Source: a virus
Virus record (IMG/VR): IMGVR_UViG_3300033146_001808
Span: 1 to 54,617 of that record
Direction: 5' to 3' (one strand)
DNA length: 54,617 bases
The notes beneath the pieces were generated by a model. It had not been told where the DNA came from. It saw only the letters and a list, made by a program, of their open reading frames with translations, and ran no database searches. Below are positions 28,697-43,600 of this stretch, piece after piece. How positions within the stretch are numbered: the stretch's first letter is position 1; each line of letters opens with the position of its first letter. The position numbers were made by a program, and so were the translations under genes.

Positions 28697-31600
28697 ATGA
28701 GTGATGAAATAAAGAATAGCGGTAATACTCCTGATGGAGGAGAAACTAAAAAACAAAAATCACCTGTACATGCTGGACCCCCTCAACAAGAAGGGGATCC
28801 AGATTTTGGGTTTATGGCATTGCAACAAAAAGGTGTTACTTCTGGAGATATGGGAAACTCTTCTTTTGTAGATAAGATTTATCTTGAAGATAGAGATAAG
28901 TTTGTTGGAAAATTAATAGAAGGTGGAGCTGATGAAGAGCAAGCTAATGTATTTTATGATGCAAAGCGTAATGAGTATGAGGGTTTAAAAAATGGATTTT
29001 ACACTAACGATGATGCTACAGACCTTAATGCAATGGAATACGGTCAGACATCAGTAGGAGCGTTTAAGAAGGACTTATACAATTCTTATTCTCAGAATAC
29101 GTCAATGGGTGCAAAAGGTTTTAAAGTAGCTAATTCTTATTCGTATTTAGATAGAAGTATTTTTAAATATAAAGATCAGAAAACTGGTAAGATGATAGAG
29201 AAGCCTTTATCGAGATATGATGCTTCTACAGATCCTAGTTTAGTAATAGATAAGGGTTCTGATGGAATGCCTTTTATTCGTCAATTACAAGCAGGAGAAA
29301 ATCATTATGAATTTGAAACTTATCATACTGGATTCCTTTGGAAAGATGAGCATAATGTTTATGGAGGAAATGCTTTAGAAGATGCTACATTAGGATTCAT
29401 ATCAGGTTTTACAACATTGCCAGGGAGAATAATTGCTGGAGGTGGTGCTGTTATTACAAGTGCTATATTTGGAGAGCCTACTGATAAAGATGGTACATTA
29501 CAAGATGTATATGATTTCTGGGATGATGCTACCAATATGGCTGACAGATTACAATACAGACCTTCTGATGAGGTTATGGAGGGTGGTTTTACAGGAAGCT
29601 TTGGAAGTTTTGCTTATGCTATGGGTAATGGTGTTGGAGAAATGGCAATGCAAATAGTGATGGCGACTGCAACAATGGGAGGTTCTTTAGAAGTTGGATT
29701 AGGTACAGGAGCATTAAGAGCTTTGGCTAAAAGAACTTTGATAAAAGAAGGAATGGAAGTTGGCGCAAAGAAAGCTATTGTTGAAGGATTAAAATATGTA
29801 GGAAAGAAAAATCTTGATGATGTAGGTAAAGCGGCTATTGCTGCAATGGACTCAGCATTAAAGAAAAGTGCTGGAACAGCAGTAGAGCAAGCGTTATCAA
29901 AAGCTGTAATGAATAAATCATTAATTGGTAAGGCTGGTAACTTCATGAATAATTATGGTGTTATAGGAGGCTTACAATCAAGTGGAGCTGTATTTGATGG
30001 AGCAATGCGTAATGGATTAGATAAGCGGTCTGCTGCAGGCTTAGCTATAGGAGCTGGAGCTATTACTTATGCTACAGAGAAAATGTTTTCTTCTGGGTAT
30101 TTAAACAGTATGATGGGAGCTGCAGATTTAGATAAAGCTGCAAGTAAATTTCTTATTAAAGAATTTGGAGCAACATCAAAAGAAGCTTTAGAAACTACTA
30201 TTACTAAAATGGGTAAAACAGCTCTTAAAGGTCCTAATGCAGTAGGTAGAATGACTACTAATTATACTGCAAAGATGATTAAGAAGTTTGCTGATAAAAA
30301 TGGAATAGGATATAAAGCTGCAAAAAAAATTCTTGGTAAAGCAAGAAAGGTACGTGATTTAGGAGATAAAACTATTGGTAAAGTAGCTACAACTATTGAT
30401 AAAATGACTACTGGCATTAATAAAGCAGAGCAAGATTGGGTAAAGAAAAATTATCTTGATGGACGAATGAATGTGCCTAATATTATTAAAGGTATGTTTG
30501 GTGAAGGTACACAAGAGGCTTCTGAAGAAGTTGGTAATATAGGACTTAATTGGGCTCATGATAATTTAAAGATGTCTTTTGGTGGTGGTACTATGGAAGA
30601 GTATCGAAAGAAAAAAGGATATATGGGTTACTTGTCTTTTAGAGATGAGGTTCTATCTTCTGCAACTGCTAATAATATATTTCAGAATTTTATTGGTGGT
30701 TTTGCTATTGGTGGATTTATGGCTGGTGTTAGTAAAACACAAGGTAATGGATATGCTGATGCTGATAATGCATTATTTGATATGGCTGCTCAAAGAGGTG
30801 AGTCAGAAAAATTAATGAAATCATTTTATGGTAAATGGAAAAATACAAATGCTAAAGCTTATGGTTCTACTGATCATGATTTAAGTATGAAAGTATTAAC
30901 TCATACAGATGATAATTCTCCTACAGTTAAAGTTGAAGAGGATTTTAGTTCTTATGGATTAGAGCAAGGCATGGAGCTTAAAACACAAGCTGATGTTAAT
31001 TATTATAATATACTTAAACAAATTAAATATTCTGAAAAGTTATATGAGGAAACTGGATTTACTCCAGGTTATCTTGATAAATTTAAAGGTCAAGAAAGTT
31101 TGTTTGAAAACGGAATGCAAATCTTTAGAGATTTAGATGAACTTAAAAAGAGTGCTGTTAAAACACAAGCTAAACTTAAAGATGAAAAGATCACTCCAGA
31201 ACAAAAGGAACAATTAGAGAAAGAATTGGCTCAATATGGAGAAGCTGAAAAGGTAATGCAAGAACGCTTTGATTATCTTATGAAGCCACAAGCTAATGGT
31301 TTTAGTAAAGCTTATGATGATACTTATAAGAATTCATTAGCATTAATGGAATTAGCCAATGATGAGGCTTTTTCTAATATGAAAGCTAATTATGAAAATG
31401 AAGGTAAGAAGTTTCCTGATAAATTAGGAAAGAAAGAACTTGAAGAGTTTCATAAATTAAGAGATAAATCATTAGGAGAGAATTTACAAAAGAGTTTTTA
31501 TCATGATATGATTAACTCTATTCGTTCTGTTAATGAATTTACTGATTCAAGAATTGAGAGAGCTAAAAAATTACTTGAAGATTCTAATATTAATGATGAA

Positions 31601-34600
31601 CAGAAATCAGAGCTTGATGGCATAATCGAAGATTTTGGAGCTACTTCTAATGACTATAAAAAGTCAATGGCTGATATTGATTCTAATTTAAAAATAGAAG
31701 CAGGAAAACTTAATAGCATGAAAGCAGAAGATGGTCCTTTTGATTCAAGTGCTATTACTGCATTATTAGATAGTCGTGTTAAACAACAGACTAACATGAC
31801 TACTAAATTAACCTCACAACTTTCTTCATTAGGAAAGTTTGCTGGTTTAGCATCATCAAATAAAGAGATTAGTTCTATAATGGATGATTTCACTAATGAA
31901 GCTGAAAACATTTTTTCTTCTATTAGAGATGATAATAAGTTCATGACTAAAGATGTAGTTAATGAAGAATTTGGAATCACTGAAAAAAAATCATTACCAA
32001 TAAAAAACACTTTTGCTAGAGTTGTAGGACTTAATGCACAGGATGAAAATGGTGAGATGGTTAATGTAGGTAATGCTTCAATAGAAGAGTTATCACAACA
32101 ATTAAGGATAAGTGGTACTAATGTAATAGATGTTTTTAATGCAGGTAGAATAGCTTCTGATGAAAATTTTAAAGAAGCAACTCGTATAGCTAAACAATCG
32201 GAGACAGAGGAGGGTCGTATTGCATTATTAAATGAAACTTATGAGTTAGTATATAAAAGTCATCTAGATTCCTTAGAAGCTTCTAAAGAGAATGATTATA
32301 ATGAAAATTTAATTAGTCTTATACAAGAAACAGAAGGAGTATTAAAGGATTTAGAATTAGCTAAGAAATCTTTGCTTGTTCGTAATAGAGTGTTTTATGA
32401 TATGACTCTTGATACTGATAAAGAAATTCATAGAGATCCTAAAGTAGATGTTCCATTAGATGATAAGTCTTATAATGAAATTTTAGAAAAAGTTAATCAA
32501 GCTGAAATTGATATTAAAGGGCATTTAGAAAACATGAAAAATGCTGCAGGAATTAGAGATTCTTATTTCGCTATAGAAAGACATACTACTACTATTCAAA
32601 ATAAGCATTCTTTATCTATCATAGTAGATGATGAATCGTTAAAGGATAAAGAGTGGGCTAAAGATATAGCTGAGAAGCTTGATAAGATTGAATTACCTCA
32701 TGTTGATATGGATGCTTATGGAACTGGATTAAGTAGTGAGGAACAAATTAAAATCGATAAGGCAGAGAAAGAGATAATGGGTTTAATGCAAATTATTCAT
32801 GATAATAGAAACGATATTAAATCGAAAGCTGTATTATCAAGTATATTGAAAAATTCTGTATTAGATGCAAATGCTATTACTAAATTTGGAGAACCTAGTG
32901 GAAAGAATTATTTAAAAGGAGCTGTTATTTTAGGCAAAAGAAAAATCGACATAATGAAACCATTAGTTTCGGAATCTAGTGATGTTAATTCTTTTACTTG
33001 TGTAACTAAAAACCCTTTTATAAATCAATTAAATTATGTTCATTTTGTTAACTTTTTAGTAACGAATTTATCAGATGTAAATCCTAAAGATATAGCTAGT
33101 ATTCGATACACAGTAAATGAAATGTTTTCTGATAATGATAAAATAGCTTTTTCTTCTACAGAACAATTAATGCAAGAAAATGCAGCTTTAGCTTTCCTTA
33201 ATGGAGGGGATGCTATCTTTAATGATATAATGAAGATAGAAGATGAAGCTCATAAAGATGTTGGTGTAGATATTAGACCTAGTTTTAACAATAAGCCCGG
33301 GTTTATGTTTTTAACTGGAGATGCTCAGACTGGTAAATCTGTTCAAATGACTCCTCAAATAGTTTTATTTAACTCTATATTAAATAAAGGTACTGATGGA
33401 GAACAACAAAATTATATGTTTGTAGGACTTAATGAAGAAGTTGTTTCTCATTTTAAAGATGAGATAGAGCAAATACATTTAGTTCAAGAGAAACTTGGTT
33501 TACAAAAAAGTGGAATGCAAGCAATGAAACATAATGATTTAATAACTAATGTTTCAAAAGATGATGTTAAGAATACTGTATTGATTGTTGATGAAGCAAC
33601 TATATTGTCTAATTCAGATATCAATAAGATTGCAAATATAACTGGAGATAGCAGAAAAGTTATGTTTGTGGGAGATGCTACACAAATGCCTGATTTTTTA
33701 AGTACTGATGCTACAGGTTTTTCTGATGCTTCTTCAATAGGTTTCCTAACAGTACCTACACAAAGAAAATTTGCTTCTAAAAATCCTGTATTAACTAATT
33801 TAATGGATTCTATTATTGGTAGTTTGAATGGTAATGGTTATAATAAATTTGCTCCAGCATGGAATGAAATTGATTCTAAGACAGGATTACGTTCTGGTAC
33901 TGAATATAAATCTACTACTGATGATATTTTCAAATCATTTAAAGAAAGAATAGATGCAGCTAAAGATGATATTGATCCTTCAGATGTTGGTTTATTATTT
34001 TTAAGTGAAAAGCATTATGAAGATTATAAGGCTTCTAATCCTGATGTGGAAAATTACGAAAAATATGTAGCTGTATTAGGTCACGATAAGACAGTAAAAG
34101 ATAAGAAATTTGAATCTATTCAAGGAGGTCGTAGGGGAGAAATTTATATAATGTTTGATGGTGATATGAGAAATTTTCAAGCTTACGCTAAGAAGAATAT
34201 TTTATATCCACAAAAATTAGCTAAATCAGCTTTATACACTATGGCTGGTAGAGCTTCTAGTTTTATTTCAATGGTTAGTGACGAATCTAATATAGCAGTT
34301 AAAAGGCCTGCTAATTTTAATTCTGATCCAGAAATACTAGAAGGTATTAAAAACAAAAATGAAATACAGCAGTATCTTAAAGATATAATGAATGCTGAAA
34401 AAGTTAAGGATTTAAAAGAACAAAAGATTAATGATGATGGAGAAGTTGATGATGATAGCGATAGCCCATTAAAAGAGACCGTTGAAAGGCGTGCTGTAAT
34501 AAATAAGATAGATGATATCAGAATTAAAACAAAGGATCTTAAATCTATTGATAAAGCTGATGGTAGTGGAGAAGAAAATTATTATGAAGGGAAGCTTAAT

Positions 34601-37600
34601 GGTAAAACTGTAAAAGTCCTTAGAACAACTTCTGTTGTTTCTAAATATGGAATAGATTTTCAATCTGTTATTGATTTTAATAATGGAAAAGACACATCAA
34701 AACCATCACTAGCTTTTTACAGTAAGCTTGGTCGTTCTGTTGACCTTATATTCAGAACAATAATGGATTCTAATAATAGGAATGTAGAATTTGAAGAAGT
34801 GGTTAAAGTTTTATCTGATGCTGATTTATATACTCATGATTTTGGTGGAAATAAAATTGATTTATATGGAAAGAATCCTGATCAAGTGATTCAAGATATA
34901 ATGAAGTATCTATTGGAAATTAAAACTGAGATAGAAGCTAAAGGCGAGTATCTTATTCCACTTGATACTAAATTAGCAACTACAGATATTGATATTAAAG
35001 ATTTTGATGGTGTTTCTGGAACTCCTGATTTAATGACAGTAGATGAGAAAGGTGTTGTTAGGATTTATGATTTAAAGAATAAGAAAGATGATAATGATTT
35101 ATCTAAAGGTTCTCAATATAATCATGAAGGAGCATCTGATATAATTCATTATACTAATCAAATTAGTGGTTATAAAGAGCTTTTGAAATCAATGGATGAT
35201 GAATTAAATATATCTAATGAAATGGGTTTAATTATTCATAGATATAAAGGTGATCCACCTAATAGTAAATCTAATAATGGAATGCGTAAATCAGTAAAGG
35301 TTGAGATTATACCTCTTACATATAAGCAAACTAATATAGGGCAAGCTATAGAAGATTTTAATAATAGAAAGATTAATAATCAATCGATATTATCATATCC
35401 AGATACGACTTCTATTAATGGTCAAGAAATAACTATTGGAGAAATTTATTCTGATAATAATAATATAGTTAAAGTTGATAAAATAATTGTTGATGAAGAT
35501 GGTAATGTTAGTATTTCAATTAGTGGAAAAGTTTTTGGTGGAGAAGAATTCTTAAATAAATACAGTTTATTTACACCTACTCACTCTCCAGTTATAGTAA
35601 GTAGTCACAAAGGTAAATCAATAACAGGAGAGCCTGCCGCGGTGTATTCTGCGAGCATATTTGCTGAACATAACGGAGCTTTATATTCAACTCCTGTTTC
35701 AATAGTTGTTGGAAAATCTGATTTCATTAAATTTAATGGACTTAAAATCTATGACTCTAAAAACAAAACAGAAAGTAAGGCTTTATCTATTGATGCTATT
35801 AAAGAAAAGATAATAAAAATCAAAGAAAAACTTGCTAATAGTGATGCTAAAAGAAAACTCGTTTATAAAGAAACTCAAAAATCTGCTGATAATAAAAATG
35901 ATTATAAGGGAGTGTTTGTGACAGAAGTTGAAGGAGATCTTAGTGATTATTTAGCTTCTAATTTAGAAAGAGCTGATACTGATTTTATAGATTCAATGAT
36001 AAAAATTGATAGAGACTTGACTAATGAAATCTTTACTCATATATCTACATTTGGATTACCAAATAGTTTTGATAAAAAACAAAATAAATGGGTTTCGTTT
36101 GATCCATTTCTAATGACAGACAAAGAGTTTAATGATTCTCTAACTGCTATTAAAGAAAGTGTTGATAATAGCGTTACAAGTGAGGATTTAGACAATTTAA
36201 TAGCTTATAACTTCGAGTTATGGAATATGCACAAGGTAGCTAGAGCAAGTAAAGCTAATGCTGTTAATGGAAGAATTGATTTCGGTACAATTAAATTAGC
36301 AACTAATTTAGATAGTCATATTATACAAAGGAAAGGCAACAGGCTTATTTCTATGAAAGAGTTTTCTGAAAATATTGATGATACTGATTTTAGTGTTGAT
36401 AGTAATACTCAATTAGAATTTAAGAAAGTGACCGGAACAGATGATGAACATGTTTTAGTATTAGAATTATTTAAGAATGGTGCTCCTTCTGGAGAGAGTA
36501 TTAGTGTTGTTACACCATTTGTTGGAGGAAAAAATCAAAGATTTAAAAGATTACTTGTTGATGAACTTGAAATGTATGAGAATGGAGATAATGAATCACA
36601 CCCATTTAAAACTTTTGCTCATAATTTAGTTTTAAATAATAGAACTAATTTTAAGGAACTTATTAAAAATGACAAGACAGCTCCTAAAGAGTTTAAGAAC
36701 ATCATATTTGATGATGAGAATAACAAGGTTGTTTATCATGGTAATGTAGCTTCTAAATTAAGAGAAGAAACAGAGAATAATACACTTATTGCTTTAATTA
36801 AATATTTGAAAGAAGATAAAGTAATTAGCAAGATGTATGTTCCTAAAAATTATGTTAATATTGATGATTTAAAAACAAACATTGTCGGTATTAATGCTAT
36901 TCCTTCTTATGTTAAGCCTACAAATTCTGAATTTATTCATGCTGATATTAAATCTACAATAGAAAGTTTAGATAATCCTAAGCCTCCTGTTAATAGTGGT
37001 AGCCAGAATGGAAGTAGAAGCGGTGGTCGAAGAAGTGCTATTAATAGATTTGGTAAGATAGAATCACAAACGGAAGCTGAGGCTAGAGTTGTAGTTTCTA
37101 AAATACTTGGTGAAGAATATGCTGATAAATGGTTAGGCTTTGAGAGAAGTTTGAAGTATGATGAAGTTGAAGTATTTGGATTAATGGCTAATGGTCGTAT
37201 AAAATTAAGTATTAATAAAGGTAAAGTTAATAAACTTACTGCAAGACATGAGATGTTTCACGTTGTTGATGATTATATTCTTAATGATAATACTAAAAAA
37301 CTTATTTATCAAGAAGTAAGAGATAATGTTCCAGCTTTAAAAAATTCATCTATAGATGATATTAAAGAGTTCTTGGCAGATTGGTATTCTGTACATGGAC
37401 AAGCTCAACAAGAGGGCTTAATTGATTCTGAATACATAGAGAAGTATGGTGCTTTATTAAATATGATTCAAGATAATTATAATATTTTTTCTGGAAAGAT
37501 CGCTCAATTATTTAATGACATTGAAGAAGGTAAATTCCAAAAGCCTGTTTCTGATTTATTAGGTAATGCTATTATTGATAATAATAATATTAGATTAAGT

Positions 37601-40600
37601 AAAAAAGGAACTCATAAAAAGAAAAGGCGAGAATGGAAGAATAATAAAAATCATAATCAGAACACTAATACAATAGGTAGTCAATTGTCTGATGAAGATA
37701 TTGCTAAATTAAAAGAGCGTCAAGAACGTAAAGTTAGAATAGAAGACCAAGTTAAGGTTCAAACTAGAGTTGAATTAGAAGAAGATGCCAAGGTTGTTTT
37801 GGATAGATTGTTTGGTAAAAACGCTAGATTATTACAAAAAGCAACGCAAGAAGTAATTGCTATATTTGGTTCTGAAACTAATCTTAATGGTAAAGATAGG
37901 ACCATTAATGATTTAATTCAAAATTTAACTAATGATACATTAGGTGTTGGATTTAATTCTAGATTTATTTTTAATGAATCATATAATAGAGAAATAGTTT
38001 TAGATAAAATTAATGATGCTGGTGAGAATATAGTTAAGCATACTTTAGATATTAAGAGTAGTGATTTCCCATTTATTAAGGATGATGATGATTTTGCTGC
38101 AGTATTAGTAATGCAAATATCTAATAGTATTCCATTAGCAAATGCTTTTTTACAAAGGGTTTTTCCTCATTATAATATGAAATCTAAAACGATAGCTGGA
38201 TTTACATCTTTACAATACACGAATAAAGAATCGGTACCAGGATCAGCAGTTCAAGATATGGCGAATTTTGCTTATGCTAATATTCCATTTGTAAATAGAG
38301 ATGAGAATGGGCCTTATTTATCAATTACTAATTTACCAGCTACGGAAGCTAAGAATATTCTTAGAGAGGCAGCAAAGATTGCAAGTGGTTTTTCTAATTC
38401 CAATACTACTTATTTCGAGGACATAGAAGAAGCGTTATATTCAATGAAACCTAATGATGGTTCTGCTAAAGATATTGCTTTAGATAGCATCTTACGTAAG
38501 CTTGTTGTGGGTTATGATAATTTAAGAGGTAATTCAGGTAATTTGAATACTTGGTTAGGTTCTTATAATGAAGTTTTAAATACAGATAATTTTGGAGAGA
38601 TAAAGCCAAGCCAACATGAATTTAATGCTTTAGCTGATGCTATGTTTTCTGATTTAGTAAGTTATGTTGATAGTCCTAAGATTAGAGCTAAATTTACTGA
38701 TAATGGAGAACATTATATTATGCTTGATAATTCTACTGCTTCAAACGATAAGCATATTTTAAAGGACAATATCGCTTCTAATCTTTATGCTAATGATAGT
38801 TTAAAAGAAGTTGTTATAAATACTACATCTAAAGAATCAGCATTAAATTCTGATAAGTTGAAATATAGATTTGAAACTGATGGCCTTTATCAAGAACAAA
38901 CTTTATTATTGAATGATATAGGTAATGGATATAGTTTTGCTAAAGTTGATAGTGGTGTTATAAGAACTCTTACTAAAATTGTTGGTCTTTCTAATTTAAG
39001 AACAGATGTATTTGAGAGATTAGCAAATAATAATGGAAAAGTGTCTAAAGTTAAAGGCTTTAAAAATGATGGTATTTCTATTGATCCTAATATGACTATT
39101 AGTGAATTGATAGCTACAACTTTTGGTAACTTTTATGAGGTTGTTCAATTGCAATCAAGAGTAGAGAGAGAATTATTGGCTTTTGCTGATGAGCAAACTA
39201 AAAATAATGAAGAACTTAGTGCTATACTAGCTGATTCAGATCCTTCAAAATTACCTACTCATCAATTAGCTCAATATGAGGCTTATTATGATGGTCGTAA
39301 TGAAATAATTAAAAATGTTTATGAATCGACATCTTCTAATCTTAAAGAATTTAATTCATCTATAAATCTTAAAGTTGGTAATCAGAATATAGATACAGTA
39401 GCTCAAATTGTTGATATTAATAATGGTGTTAATCCAAATGAAGCTAGATATCCTAAGATTACAGATTACTTTAATCATATAGATATGCTTGCTAAATTAA
39501 ATAATAATGATTTAGTAGCTTATTCTTCAAGAACTCAATATATAGCTAATAAAGCTTTTTATTCTTTAACAAAAAGTAATAGAATAGAAGCTGTATCTAT
39601 TAATGATACTAACACTATGGCTGGTATTGATAAAGTAGGTAAGCATGAGCTTGTAAATACTCATAGGTCTAAGATATTAAATAAGAAGTATAATGCTCTT
39701 AAAAAAGCTGAGAGAGTTAAATCATCAGTCTTTAATGAGAATGGTACAACGAATATCCCTTTTATTAGTACTAATAAGGATAAAGCTTTATTTGGATTTG
39801 AAGGAGTAGTACTTGTTCCTGGTATTGAGAATGAATATACTGCTGTTGATAGTATGAATCCTCATGATTACATGCAATTGACAATGGGTTTATTCTTAAA
39901 CAAATTGAATGATACTGGTGGTAAAGATATTTATTTACCATTAGGTCACTCTTCAAGAACTTATTTTGCTAAATCTAAATTTCATAAAGCTGATTCTCCT
40001 TTTACTGTAAAGATTGAAGGAGATAAGTTAGTAGATTTTCAAATTGATAAAAATAAGTTTGTTCCTATTCTTAAAAAGAATTTTAATTATAGTAATAAAT
40101 TAGCAGAGAATTCTAGGAATAGATGGAGGGAATATTTAAAAGATAGTCCTGTATTTGATAAGGAAGTTAATGATTTAATAAATAGTGATATTCCTGTTTC
40201 TTCTAGTAAGTATGATATTCTTAAAAAGAAATCTAGAATTATAACCACATTGGGCGAAAGTCATAGTGAGAATGAGCTTTTAGATATGCCAGGGATGAAA
40301 CGTATTCGTAATTCTGGATTAATAGAAAATAGTGATTATTATATAGCTAGTAAAACAAATGAAGATACTGGAGCTATTAGTTATTTCTTAGAATTTGGTA
40401 ATGAAATTAATTTCGAGACTTTTAAAAGTAATAAAGATGTTGAGGAAAGAGATGGCATTAATGAGAATAGTTTAATCTATACTAGATCTAATTATAGATT
40501 ATTATTTAAAAATAGAAATGGTAGAGTATCTGAAGAGACATTTGATTTAATTATGCAAGAAGAAATGAAGCATAATAAAGAATTAAGTAATCTATTAGAT

Positions 40601-43600
40601 AAAGATTCTTATGGTATTGATGACTTTTATAAAAACTGGTTAAAGAAAAATCATCCTAATTCTTCTCAAACAAGTAAGCTTAGTGCTAAGACAGTTAAGA
40701 AAGATAAAGATGGTAAAGTTGTAAGTACTAAATATCATTATAATCCAGTATATCAAGGATTAGCTTTAGCGAATTCAATTTTAATGCCATCAATTCATAG
40801 ATCTATTGCAGGAAATGAAACTGGATTTAAACATTTTGGAGATTTCACTAAGAGGTATGATCCTAATAAGACTCCTACAAGTGGAATTATGAAAACTAAA
40901 GATGGCCTTGGTAGTAAGTTTAATGTAATTATAATGAATGATACTACATTAGGAGTAATACAATATAATATGAGTGGTACTGTTGATAAAAATGATGGTG
41001 GTGCAATTATGTTTGTAGGTTTTGAACAATTAATGCGTAAATCTTATGGAGGAAAGTATTCTTCATTTGATAAAACTGCTTATAAGCCTCTTATTACTGG
41101 AGGAGATGCTATGACAGGTATTAATACACAAATGAAATTTAGTGCTGATGCTTATTCTCCAAGTATATTAAAAAATAATGAAAAATTAAGAGAACAACAA
41201 GAACAGTTATTCGAACAATGGATTAAAGCTTTTGAAAAAGAAATTGATTCTGATCGATTACAAGGTAAAGTTAAGGAATTATATAATGATTTAAAGACTC
41301 GATATCCTAATGATATTCATACTCGTTCTGAACGATTTATTGAAACTTTTACCAATAAAAAAAGAAGACATCTTAGATTTGGAGGTGAAGATTTGACTAC
41401 AACTCAAATTAGAGATATTAATGGATTATTAGATTTAATGAGAGAGAGTGTTATTATGGGTGCTGTACCTACTACTTCTGTTAAAACAGGAGCTTATAAT
41501 ATTACTGCTCATAAATTTGGCAAAGAAAGAGGTGAGGATTTTAATAACATTAAACCTATAGTAGTAGATTCTGATAGATTTGGATTAGTTAATAACTATG
41601 ATCAAGATGTTAGTGAAAATGCTACTGTAGCGGCTCCTAATCAAGCTTTGTCTCATATAGGTGTTGGTAATCCAGAAATCGCATTAGCTGTTAATCAGGC
41701 TATGTCTGGCTTATTGAATGAAGGTATCAATGATTTATATAATGAAATAGGTGTTGATAGAAATCCTAAAAATTGGAAATCTTCTGATATCGATAAATTC
41801 AAAAACTGGATTAGAAAAATTGGATTAGAAAATGCGGAAGCTAATCAAGGAGGTGCTGGTATTGTTGAAATCCTTTCTACTAATGGTAGCCTTGAAACAT
41901 TACAAATAGCACGTAAATTAGAGCAATATTTTGTTTCTAATCTTAATAAACATGTTCAACCAAGGTTTAAAGGTACTCGTTTAATTCAAGGAGATGGTTC
42001 TGAATTTACTATGTATGACGAAAAAGATGCTAATGGGAATGTTATTGGAACATTAACAGAGCAAGATTTAGAAAAACATCTAAAGAAAAACCCTGATTTA
42101 ATTTATGAAAAAAGATTAACTGACCCATTTGCTTTCATGCAACATGATGCAGATGGTAATTTTACACCAGCAGAAGTAGGTACGCAATTTTTATATGCTA
42201 AAACATTTGGTATTAAAGAGGGGGAACAACCTAGAGATGGTTATATATTAACTATGCATAATGGAGCAATGCTCGATTATCATAGCGTTACTTCTAAAGG
42301 CGATAATATAGAAGCTAATGTAAAAGATGGGTTTCAAGTTGGAATGAAAATTAAAATTAGTGATACTCCATTTTTAAGAGTATCGGATTTAGTGAAAGAA
42401 GGTTTTGGAGTTGATGATGGTTATGTTATTTTAACTGATGATAATATTGATGATTATGCAGAAGATTTTGCTGCTTATTTAGAGAATTATCATGAATCAT
42501 TAGAAATTGCATTAACTCGTGTACCTTATGATACAGTTGCTCTTGGTTTTGTTGCTCGTATTACTCAATTCACTTGGGGTAATGGTAGTACTATATATAT
42601 CAATCCTAAAGACAACTTACGTACTGGTGGTGACTTCGATATTGACCAATTAAGTTCTTATCATAATGAGTATGAGCATTACAGTATTAAACCTAAATTT
42701 AATAATAAAGTAGAAACTTCTCAAAGTGCTGCTCATAAGAATACTGTTGTAGATTCTATTAAGAATTATTATAAAAATCCAGAGAATGTAGGTGCTATTT
42801 ATCAAAGTACTGGTGTTGAAGATATCAGACAAGGCATTAAAAAAGGTAAAAAAATGTTTTATGAAAAATATCATAAGAAGCCTAAAAGTGCTGATAATTT
42901 AAGAATACATTCTATAGGTGGAGTTATAGGAATGGAAGAACTAGCTAATGAAGGAGCCAGTGCTGTTTCTATATTTGCTTTGTCGGCATCTTCATTTGGA
43001 GTAATTAATCAATTAGGAGATGTGGACTATATTAGTGATAGTTTCATTAATATGAATAAAGATGAAATGCTATTTAAATCTCAACTTATTGGTGGATTTT
43101 TACAAGCTTCTCTTGATAATAAGAAAGAACTTATTCTTGGAGAATTTAATGTTCCTGCTTCTGCTGATGGGTTATTATTAGGTTTAGCAACAATGGGGCA
43201 TGATTATGATGAGATATATACTATAGTTAATTCTTATGCAGCACAAGAAATGTTTAAGCAATTAAGAGATGCTACTAAGCTTGGTCAAAAGACTAAGAGT
43301 ATCCCTGAATTAATAGTTGAACTTTCTAATTATGTTAATTCTGTTAATCCAGAGAGTATTAAAGATATTGATAGATTTATGAGTGATTCTATTAATGGTC
43401 TTAAAATACCTGATGCTTATAAAAACAGTAAGCAACCAATAGAGGATGCTTATGATGTATTAAGTAATGAGAATTCTACTGTTGAAGAAAAAAGTAAAGC
43501 GGCTGATGCGTTAAGTCGTGTAGCTAGATCTATTTTTGGTCAAAAAATTAAAAATACTAAAAAGCTTGCTGCTTTAAATAAGAAGAAAGAATTGTTAAAT

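Noticed and set aside
28479-28700. A 73-codon + strand frame across the end of the 689-aa gene and the start of the giant gene
   Set aside because: It lies inside the 689-aa gene in another frame, its translation is hydrophobic by-product sequence, and both flanking genes have better starts and coding character.
29433-30815. Two short + strand frames (29433-29657 and 30579-30815) inside the giant gene that look membrane-like
   Set aside because: They are off-frame readings of the Gly/Ala-rich coding sequence; Leu/Val/Met richness follows from the GTT/GGT/GCT codons of the true frame.
41450-42650. Possibility that the giant frame is two or more genes joined by assembly error
   Set aside because: No stop, frame change or sharp change in composition was seen anywhere in the 17 kb, and the polymerase loop lies well within continuous coding sequence. 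Only read mapping can fully exclude it.
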